From contig CAJTZS010000020.1 in assembly GCA_910584055.1 (NCBI GenBank), positions 1 to 64,000 of the forward strand: a DNA stretch of 64,000 nt, in the 5' to 3' direction. Position 1 is the first letter of the stretch. Each line of letters opens with the position of its first letter. The translations under genes were made by a program, and so were the position numbers. The notes under the pieces were generated by a model. That model saw nothing but the letters and a program-made list of their open reading frames with translations, made no database searches and was not told the origin of the DNA. Positions 58,080 through 64,000 of the stretch are shown piece by piece. Origin of the DNA: an uncultured Muribaculaceae bacterium (GTDB lineage: Bacteria; Bacteroidota; Bacteroidia; Bacteroidales; Muribaculaceae).

Positions 58080-58087
58080 CAAATTTA
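58080..58087 (-). promoter_or_regulatory. Candidate -7 box for the GH115 operon
   Basis: Minus-strand TAAATTTG matches TAnnTTTG, 27 bp before the ATG at 58053. It would place the transcription start near 58073 and rules out the longer GTG-initiated form if correct. Confidence 0.45.
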
Positions 58088-58244
58088 TAAATAATTGGAA
58101 TAACCTGAAATGACAGAATGTTCATAAAAAAGCGTGATTCCTTCATAAGGCGACTTTCACCGCTAATTACCACATCTCCATACCTTCGAATAGTTCAAAT
58201 ACCGCTGCAAATAGACCATCCGGTCCGAAGATGCCGCCGCATTG

Positions 58245-60560
58245 TCAGTCTCCGCCGACCGATTTCTGAAGCTCGCGGGCTGTGTCAAGGAATTCGCTGA
58301 CGCCCATTTCCTTGAAGAAGAGAAGGCCATGGGTGGTGCGTATCCTCGGGCTGGCGTTCTGATAGAAAAATGGCTTGCCCAACACGTGTTGTACCTGTGA
58401 AAGCTGATCCACCCATATCCGTTTGGCAAGGTCACTGAACTTACCGTCAAGCATATAGCTCGGAAACGAGGCATCGACCTGACTTGCATAACAATTGCTG
58501 AAAGCATTGTCGAAGACACTCATGGCATTGAGCGACACCGGCACAATATGCGTGGCCTCCGAAGGCAGGAAGCGGAACCACACGTTACGATACCCCCATA
58601 TCTTGAGTCCGCTGAGGTCTTCCTCCTCACTCCATGCCCGTATTGCCTCCGCAATGGTCTGAAGAACTTTATAATGTGTGTCGGGACCGCTCCCCTCCGG
58701 GTCGAAAGCCAGACTGACAACAGTAGGGCGTATCCGGCGCAGCTGATCGAGCACAGGCTGTACATCTCGGTCGCGCGTAGGTTGCTGGGTAAAGATATCG
58801 CCGGTATAGAAACCCAAGCGCAGATGATGTATGTTGTCACTCTCTATACCGAAAAATCCCCACACAAGTTCCTCCTCGAACTCGCGTATCATCCCTTTCA
58901 GCAGACGTATCTCGGCAGACATCTTCTCGCCGGCATAGCTACCGCGCGTCTCGGCTATAACATCCCGTATCTTCGAGGTCAGTGCCTCCACGCTGTCAAT
59001 ATTCCATATCTCTATGAAGTCACGCACCAGCCGATGCGCGAAACCGCGCTGACGCTCTTCCATATTGCCGGATGCCACATGGATGAGACAATGATATATA
59101 TCCTTGTCGCGCTTCTCCTTATAACCCTTCTTGAAGAAGTCGGGATATCCGAGCATTTGTATGCGCCCATCCTCAATGAAACGCAGCGTATCAGTCAAAG
59201 CTTTGACAAGGAACGTGTTGGTTACGGCATTGAAACCGGAAGTCATGACCGCGAAATGGGATTTGTTGGTCTCGTTGCGCGACACGCGGTGGATATGCGG
59301 AAGGAAACCGAGCATAATGTCGTCATGATGCGGACCGGTGTGAAAAAATGTCTGGTCGCTCCACGATGATGTGCCAAGTGCGATCCTACGTTTGAACGAG
59401 TCTATGACCGACTGCACGGTATTATTGCCAAGATCCGGTATCATACTGCAATATTCGTCGCCGCGCAATTCATCGACAGTCACCTTATCGCCATATTTGC
59501 CAACCCTGTTGCAATATTCAAGGACAGCCCGGTCGGTCTTCTCCTGCGTCCAGGGAGTAGAGATGTAATAATCGTATACTGACTCATGGAGCATGGACGC
59601 GGCACCACGGGTAAGATAAAAACGTGCTTTAGGCAGACACGACAATACCGAGGCGGGATAGAGGTTTGACGGCTTTTTCTCCAGGGCATCCGCCACAACT
59701 CCGGCCTTGGCCTCGCCGGCGGCAAATATTATAGCCACACATTCCTTATTGTAAGTTATCGTGTCTAAACCTATGGTTATGACCGGTTTTGTGCGCGACA
59801 CCTCTATGCCTCCGAGATCTCCCGCAGCCGCGGCCTGCGTCTCGAAGTTGGTACAGGTCAGACGTGTCGTTGAATGAGGGTCACTGCCACGGGTATTGAA
59901 AGCAATATGGCCGTCGGGGCCGATGCCGCCCAAAAAGAATCCAATCCCCCCTTTATCGCGGATACACTGTTCATAATCCGCACACCAGTCATCAATCATG
60001 AATATGGAACGCTGCTGAAGCTCCTCAATCTTGGTTTTAGGTTCGCGATAACGCAGACCCAGGTCCACGGTCCCGTCCGGGAAAACCTCGTGGAACGACC
60101 GTCCCCCGGCAAGAGGGATTTCATTGCAGTTTATAAACTGGCCCCTTGCAGGGTCGAGCCCGAAATCATGGACATAATATTTTTGCACATAGTTGTAGAA
60201 ACTATTGTGTTGACGCGGATCTATCGGATAAAATTCATCTATCTGCACAAAACGAAGTCCGCTCAGGTCGGGCTTACGACTAACGCACAAACCGCTTTCT
60301 TCGCGCATCCGGCGCCCATCATCTGTGTTCCATTGATTCAAGGCTCGTCTCACCCATTCTATGAAATATTCAGGGGTCTTACCTGTAGGCAGGCTTATCA
60401 CCCCCTCCGGATTGTCATTAACCCACTCAAGGAATCTCATTGCCGCCAATTTCCCGAGTCTCGGGAAATTGTCTACCATGATATACGGCACGTTTGTATG
60501 GAAACGGTGTGTCACGCCGTTATTATAGGCTCTCTCTACGTTACTGAAAATAGGGTTCAT
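58245..60560 (-). CDS. Glucosamine-6-phosphate deaminase-like protein fused to PIG-L-like domain
   Basis: 771 aa, cytoplasmic (no signal peptide). The N-terminal half (about 20-345) is a NagB/6-phosphogluconolactonase fold: LPTGKTPE near 57-64, QIDEFYPI near 104-111, and FLGGIGPDGHIAFN near 213-226. The C-terminal part (about 405-640) has a LmbE/PIG-L-like deacetylase fold with the metal motif variant HTGPHHDDIMLG. Long NagB-like proteins of this kind are known in Bacteroidetes; whether each half is active is not known. It would convert GlcN-6-P to Fru-6-P and ammonia. It lies 191 bp upstream of the GH115 gene on the same strand, so it is a PUL neighbour and not clearly a member. Confidence 0.8.
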   Translation of the reverse strand: MNPIFSNVERAYNNGVTHRFHTNVPYIMVDNFPRLGKLAAMRFLEWVNDNPEGVISLPTGKTPEYFIEWVRRALNQWNTDDGRRMREESGLCVSRKPDLSGLRFVQIDEFYPIDPRQHNSFYNYVQKYYVHDFGLDPARGQFINCNEIPLAGGRSFHEVFPDGTVDLGLRYREPKTKIEELQQRSIFMIDDWCADYEQCIRDKGGIGFFLGGIGPDGHIAFNTRGSDPHSTTRLTCTNFETQAAAAGDLGGIEVSRTKPVITIGLDTITYNKECVAIIFAAGEAKAGVVADALEKKPSNLYPASVLSCLPKARFYLTRGAASMLHESVYDYYISTPWTQEKTDRAVLEYCNRVGKYGDKVTVDELRGDEYCSMIPDLGNNTVQSVIDSFKRRIALGTSSWSDQTFFHTGPHHDDIMLGFLPHIHRVSRNETNKSHFAVMTSGFNAVTNTFLVKALTDTLRFIEDGRIQMLGYPDFFKKGYKEKRDKDIYHCLIHVASGNMEERQRGFAHRLVRDFIEIWNIDSVEALTSKIRDVIAETRGSYAGEKMSAEIRLLKGMIREFEEELVWGFFGIESDNIHHLRLGFYTGDIFTQQPTRDRDVQPVLDQLRRIRPTVVSLAFDPEGSGPDTHYKVLQTIAEAIRAWSEEEDLSGLKIWGYRNVWFRFLPSEATHIVPVSLNAMSVFDNAFSNCYASQVDASFPSYMLDGKFSDLAKRIWVDQLSQVQHVLGKPFFYQNASPRIRTTHGLLFFKEMGVSEFLDTARELQKSVGGD

Positions 60561-60695
60561 GATATAAAGATTTTAGAAGTTTCAATATAAGAGGGTGTTT
60601 ATTTAATGTTTGAGCATGTTTGAAAAACTCTTAGGGAGTGAACTCGTCTTGACTTATTTTTTCTTAACATCAGCGAGATAATTGGAAGGTTTTTG

Positions 60696-61328
60696 TCAGA
60701 ACGACTTCAGGAAATCCATCAGATGCTTATGTTCTGACAGAGGATAGTTGGTGAGAGAAATATAGGCATATGTTCCGGAACCGGAATCCGTATCCTTACA
60801 TACAATTGAAAACAACCTGACACCTGAATATTTTTCTTCATGCATGCACGGACTGTTCAGACCTTCCACGCACACCCAGCCGCCCAATCCGCAATTCCTG
60901 GACAGGTAATATACACCGTCGGCTTTCATGACTGCAGTGCTCATATGGCGCACAGATAAAGTATAATACAACGTCATCGCAGCAGCCAGCCATCCGAACA
61001 GCAGGAACAGCCACCAGCTGTCGGATCTATCAGAGAAAACGCTGAAAACCGGAAACACGGCAAAAAAGACGGCGATAGCCAGACCGCCACCAACCTTCGG
61101 GACAGCCACCCATTCCAATCCGGGACATCGGCGCGCACAGATGCGCCTTACAATGGCCGTAAACCACAGTGATCCCGTGACCGCCAGAAGAATTGTCACG
61201 AAAGCTAACACCCCCAACAATATCAGCCCTGCTGCCGACATCCCCTCGATATGGTCCGACAGCAAACGGAAGCCTTTCCCCTCACTACCCCAACCAAGCA
61301 ACAATAAGTTAGTCATAGTTTCATTCAC
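60696..61328 (-). CDS. Hypothetical membrane protein, 210 aa
   Basis: I do not recognise this protein. It has three hydrophobic segments (about residues 30-56, 79-95 and 103-121) and a soluble C-terminal domain (about 125-210) with several cysteines. A -7-like box TAAATTTG lies upstream at 61435-61428 on the minus strand. It stands alone between the NagB-like gene and the gene-poor region. No function is proposed. Confidence 0.7.
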   Translation of the reverse strand: MNETMTNLLLLGWGSEGKGFRLLSDHIEGMSAAGLILLGVLAFVTILLAVTGSLWFTAIVRRICARRCPGLEWVAVPKVGGGLAIAVFFAVFPVFSVFSDRSDSWWLFLLFGWLAAAMTLYYTLSVRHMSTAVMKADGVYYLSRNCGLGGWVCVEGLNSPCMHEEKYSGVRLFSIVCKDTDSGSGTYAYISLTNYPLSEHKHLMDFLKSF

Positions 61329-61427
61329 TTACGTTTTGGTACAATTATTCTCTGCTATCTCATTATATTGACCATCCGACATGGGTTCTAATCGAGATGA
61401 TTCTCTGTCATGTTTGGACTCCATATG

Positions 61428-61435
61428 CAAATTTA
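61428..61435 (-). promoter_or_regulatory. Candidate -7 box for the 210-aa membrane protein
   Basis: Minus-strand TAAATTTG matches TAnnTTTG. The leader would be about 95 nt. No TTTG about 20 nt further up. Confidence 0.3.
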
Positions 61436-61515
61436 CGATTTTTTAGCGACATAAAAACTATATAACCACAGCTTTCAGCTAACAGTTTCAAAGTGATTAG
61501 CTGATAGCTGCTTGC

Positions 61516-61630
61516 TCATAGAGATAAACTCCCGGTTCCGGCAAAGGAGTTGTAATGGAATCTCTTTAGAAAATTATCCACATCTTCTTGTGTGTACCAA
61601 TACCTATCCCCTTCGCGTAAGTAGCCGTAC
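61516..61630 (-). pseudogene. Remnant of an excisionase-like helix-turn-helix gene
   Basis: The minus strand reads GYLREG-DRYWYTQEDVDNFLKRFHYNSF and then stops (TGA at 61518-61516). This matches the C-terminal third of the intact HTH protein at 62688-62996 (KYWYTQEDVDRFLSRFHYEAF). The N-terminal two thirds are missing. It is therefore a decayed paralogue. Confidence 0.75.
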
Positions 61631-62640
61631 AAATGTACGACCAAAAAGTCAAATCAAGTTTTTTGTCTGTATTTTTCCGATATTCCCTCAACTGGCCAAC
61701 AGGTATGATTATATACAAACAAATCCATAATTTCCTCCCAAAATTTACATTCCGGAATCACCTGATAATCAATGCCCGTAAATTTGACTAAAACCAATAA
61801 AAAACGATGGACAAACAATTAATTATTTACTAATCTCCTGAATAGCAATAAGATATTTTGCACATATCGCTTAATATTCCTCTTCGTTGAAGAAATCTAT
61901 TATGGCTGATTGTTAGCTATTTATGTAAATAGACTTTGGAATAGACAATTGTATTTTGCAGTAAAAAGCGATGGAATGCAACTGTTCAAAAATCAACAAA
62001 TCTGAAAAGATAAATCTTGTTGCTGTTCACAAAACATGAATATTGAACAGAAACCTACAAAGAAGGTGAGACCGATTCTATGGGTGGAACATCTTCATTA
62101 TTTTCAGTATCTGAAACACTGGTGCGAATTTACTAAATTATAGGCAAGTTGACAAATTTCGGGCGAGCTAAATATCTGTAAATAGATAAGTTTATTTTGC
62201 GGTATAACAACACAAAAAGCGATTGACAAGTTTATTTATTCGCTTGTCAATCGCTTGTGTTTTAATTATTTAGAATGTAAAATACAGCTGATTTCCAATC
62301 AATATTCCTCCTCATTGAATAACAGCAATATATCTGATTAGCAATATTTTATAAGTGAGAATCGTATTTGAAACAAACAAAATCGGCTACCTGAGACCAT
62401 CAAAGGCGATTGACAAATTAATCAGACAAATAATCAAGGCAAACAAATTACTCATTACGACAAACAAATACGTGGTCAATGAACTCGTTTCACTGTGTTT
62501 ATTACGACAAACAAATACGACAAATTATCTGACAAACAAACTGGCAAATTAATTTGTCCTCTCAACAGAGGACGAGTATTATTATTTTAGGAGGATTGTT
62601 ATAAAATAAGGCTGTGTTGAATTAGACGTTACATAATAAA
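61631..62640. other. Gene-poor AT-rich stretch with degenerate repeats
   Basis: About 1 kb without a convincing gene. It holds a 14-bp inverted repeat AAGCGATTGACAAG / CTTGTCAATCGCTT (62217-62230, 62243-62256) and a 19-bp exact direct repeat starting ATTACGACAAACAA (62454-62472, 62501-62519). A 19-bp near repeat starting AATATTCCTC occurs at 61873-61891 and 62301-62319. A looser pair shares TGTAAATAGA...TATTTTGC...AAAAAGCGAT (61924-61972 and 62176-62224). A small hairpin GTCCTCT/AGAGGAC is at 62556-62573. Confidence 0.6.
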
Positions 62641-62684
62641 AACAGCGTTCCCAAAAGTTGTGAAAAATTTTTGGAAACGCTGTT
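62641..62684 (-). terminator. Terminator of the HTH gene
   Basis: Arms 62641-62656 and 62669-62684 pair over 16 bp with one mismatch (AACAGCGTTCCC side against GGAAACGCTGTT). On the minus strand it is followed by TTTTTATTAT. It lies 3 bp beyond the stop codon. Confidence 0.75.
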
Positions 62685-62687
62685 CAT

Positions 62688-62996
62688 TTATGGCAGTCTC
62701 TCTTCGCCAACAGAGAAGGCTTCATAATGAAACCGACTTAAAAATCGGTCAACATCTTCTTGTGTGTACCAATACTTCTCGCCACATTGAGAATAGCTGA
62801 GATGCCCATTGTCTCGTAATTTCTTTAGATATTTGTCTTTAATATTGAGAAGAGCCATGAGTGCTTTGTTGTCGTAAACTCTTGACTTATCTGTCTTTTC
62901 GGTTCGTGTTGGTCGTTTGTGCTGGTTTTCCAACAAATCAAGAATCCGATTCAACAGTTCTCTATCGCTAAGATTTCGGGATTCAGGCTTCATCAT
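62688..62996 (-). CDS. Excisionase-like helix-turn-helix DNA-binding protein
   Basis: 102 aa. The first half is charged and coil-like (DRELLNRILDLLENQ). The second half (about 45-95) is a MerR/excisionase-type winged helix: NKALMALLNIKDKYLKKLRDNG, then the wing KYWYTQEDVDRFL. Proteins of this kind sit on Bacteroidetes integrative and mobilisable elements, where they control excision or transfer genes. That role is inferred from the family. A truncated second copy lies at 61516-61630. It has its own terminator. Confidence 0.8.
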   Translation of the reverse strand: MMKPESRNLSDRELLNRILDLLENQHKRPTRTEKTDKSRVYDNKALMALLNIKDKYLKKLRDNGHLSYSQCGEKYWYTQEDVDRFLSRFHYEAFSVGEERLP

Positions 62997-63141
62997 AACA
63001 GATATGTATGTTGGAGTATGATATTAAAGCTATCTTATCCGGACATAGCTGATAGTTGGAGAATGACATATTTCCGGGTGGATGTGCAGCTATGAACAGA
63101 ACTGCGATTCTTTGTTTTGGATGTTTCATATTCTTACGGGT

Positions 63142-63354
63142 TTAGTGGGTGGATTTGCCGTACATGACACGATAAAGACGGTCCGTATTCCGGACTACGG
63201 GTAGCCAATACCAATGTCTATGATGGCGGGGATTTTCAAAAGCCGTCACGAGGGATAGACGTGCTTTTGCTTTTGAACGTGTAACGATGGCAATGGGCAA
63301 AAGGATTGCTGACTGCCAGCGATTTCCCAACTTTTCCATAAAGTTTCCCAACAT
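63142..63354 (-). CDS. Doubtful small reading frame, 70 aa
   Basis: ATG-initiated and basic; the C-terminal part (ENPRHHRHWYWLPVVRNTDRLYRVMYGKSTH) has a composition more protein-like than chance frames nearby. However, its start runs through the TTTCCCAAC repeats, there is no clear ribosome-binding site, and I recognise no family. Weak call. Confidence 0.2.
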   Translation of the reverse strand: MLGNFMEKLGNRWQSAILLPIAIVTRSKAKARLSLVTAFENPRHHRHWYWLPVVRNTDRLYRVMYGKSTH

Positions 63355-63451
63355 TTCCCAACCTGAAATTTCGGCTTAAACAAACGGCCATATTCCGGTT
63401 GTTTCTATGTCGAATCCGATACGTTACGGACTTGACACCGGCAACGGATTT

Positions 63452-63583
63452 GGTTCGATTCGCACGTGGAATCAAACTAAATCATCCCCAATATTGGTTC
63501 GGGTATCCAATGGAATCGAACTGAATAAAACTCAATTTCGGTTCGGGTGGCAAACGGAATCAAACCGATTCTTATACACCCCG
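63452..63583. repeat. Three tandem 44-bp repeats (iteron-like)
   Basis: Units 63452-63495, 63496-63539 and 63540-63583. Each begins GGTTCG and carries GGAATCnAAC about 17 bases later, with a more variable second half. The period of 44 is not a multiple of three, so this is not a protein repeat. Each conserved half is itself partly palindromic (GGTTCGATTC...GAATCAAACT in unit 1). Confidence 0.7.
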
Positions 63584-63809
63584 TCTTCCATCACACGGAT
63601 TATTCCCTTAAATTTTTATGGCACAAAAAAATGTCATATCAATCCGCATAGCGGACTGATACAGTGATTGCTATGCTCTTTTGAAAGGCAATCGGCGACA
63701 GCAATCCAAATCTTAACGTGTCTTAAAAAAACAAGGTACTACCCAAGGAATACCTTACCCGCCTCCGGGCGTATGGCGAACTTTGCAGCGTAAACACTAA
63801 ATCCGAAAA

Positions 63810-63932
63810 ATGAAAATGGAAACAAAAACGCTCAAACGCCTCGCAGGGGCAATCCGGGAATACCGGGACAGAATGATTATGGCGGCCGCTTGCCGCATGA
63901 TGTCTCACTTCTTCAAAAAGTATGGCCGATGA
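63810..63932 (+). CDS. Small basic protein, 40 aa, unrecognised
   Basis: ATG at 63810; begins MKMETKTLKRLAGAIREY and ends HFFKKYGR. It would form a basic amphipathic helix (KRLAGAIREYRDRM, CRMMSHFFKKYG). Its stop overlaps the next ATG in ATGA, which is the typical coupling seen between real genes. No ribosome-binding site stands out. Possibly part of a mobile-element operon continuing beyond the window. Confidence 0.35.
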   Translation: MKMETKTLKRLAGAIREYRDRMIMAAACRMMSHFFKKYGR

Positions 63933-64000
63933 GAACAGCGGAATGCAATATGCTCATGCAGGTAATACTGGAATTGAGATCGGAGATCCGGGGCATGAAG
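63929..64000 (+). CDS. Partial reading frame running off the window end
   Basis: ATG at 63929 overlaps the preceding stop by 4 nt. The 24 codons visible read MRTAECNMLMQVILELRSEI and on; they look helical and stay open to the last base. The product cannot be named from this fragment. Confidence 0.35.
   Translation, partial: MRTAECNMLMQVILELRSEIRGMK

Larger units (their letters stand above)
63000..63800. other. Gene-poor stretch with short repeats
   Basis: Apart from one doubtful small frame I see no gene here. TTTCCCAAC recurs at about 63324, 63344 and 63356. A three-copy 44-bp tandem repeat occupies 63452-63583. An imperfect hairpin around TCCGC-ATA-GCGGA lies at about 63637-63661. Confidence 0.5.

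Noticed and set aside
58054..58173. Upstream GTG start of the GH115 gene
   Set aside because: A -7 box lies between it and the ATG at 58053, and the signal peptide begins at the latter.
62454..62519. Two exact 19-bp repeats as a mini CRISPR array
   Set aside because: Only two copies, AT-rich, no cas genes and no third repeat at the same spacing.
62355..62552. 65-codon plus-strand frame in the repeat region
   Set aside because: It is made of AT-rich direct repeats (CAAACAAAT type) with no ribosome-binding site; chance frame more likely.
63452..63480. GGTTCGATTC looks like a tRNA T-arm
   Set aside because: It recurs every 44 bp and no acceptor stem, D-arm or anticodon arm can be built around it.
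63407..63667. 86-codon plus-strand frame over the 44-bp repeats
   Set aside because: The repeats shift frame from unit to unit, so conservation is at DNA level and not in a protein.

Overview
The window looks like a chromosomal segment of a gut-type Bacteroidales bacterium, plausibly Muribaculaceae or a near relative. The reasons are a SusC/SusD pair beside a hybrid two-component sensor (HTCS), secreted polysaccharide-degrading enzymes, the Bacteroidetes order of the cell-division cluster, and several upstream regions with the Bacteroidetes promoter pattern TTTG / TAnnTTTG. The family assignment is inference; the phylum rests on gene content.

1-8.6 kb: a small unrecognised gene and a secreted histidine acid phosphatase on the minus strand, then folD, topA and a 1066-residue AsmA-like envelope protein on the plus strand. 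8.7-23.8 kb: a dense division and cell-wall (dcw) cluster on one strand, rsmH-ftsL-ftsI-murE-mraY-murD-ftsW-murG-murC-ftsQ-ftsA-ftsZ. It makes the meso-DAP peptidoglycan precursor (MurE carries the DNPR motif), flips and polymerises it, and builds the Z-ring. mraZ is absent from its usual place. 23.8-28.2 kb: an RNA methyltransferase with a repetitive basic tail, a membrane protein, pdxB and an RNase HI, nearly or actually overlapping.

28.2-36.1 kb: a GH51 arabinofuranosidase, then a very large secreted FG-GAP/PKD/FN3 protein gene. Its signal peptide lies in a different frame from the body because of a run of eight G. A YafQ-type toxin-antitoxin pair follows. This segment is bracketed by two copies of a 41-bp palindrome-containing repeat and also holds a 51-bp nearly perfect palindrome.

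36.1-60.6 kb: a polysaccharide utilisation locus (PUL). Minus-strand SusC-SusD end at their own terminator. They are followed by a minus-strand enzyme operon (GH127/146-type beta-L-arabinofuranosidase, SGNH esterase-GH30 fusion, GH2 beta-galactosidase). The HTCS regulator is divergent. It converges on a second minus-strand operon (GH115 alpha-glucuronidase, GH43-SGNH fusion), and a NagB-like/PIG-L-like fusion lies upstream. The enzyme set fits type II arabinogalactan: beta-1,3/1,6-galactan backbone and branches with arabinofuranose and glucuronic acid caps.

60.6-64 kb: a membrane protein, then a gene-poor, repeat-rich stretch with an excisionase-like helix-turn-helix gene, a decayed second copy of it, a 44-bp tandem repeat, and two small overlapping reading frames running off the end. 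This looks like the edge of a mobile or decayed element. No rRNA, tRNA, CRISPR array or complete insertion sequence was found. All promoter and terminator calls come from reading motifs by eye.
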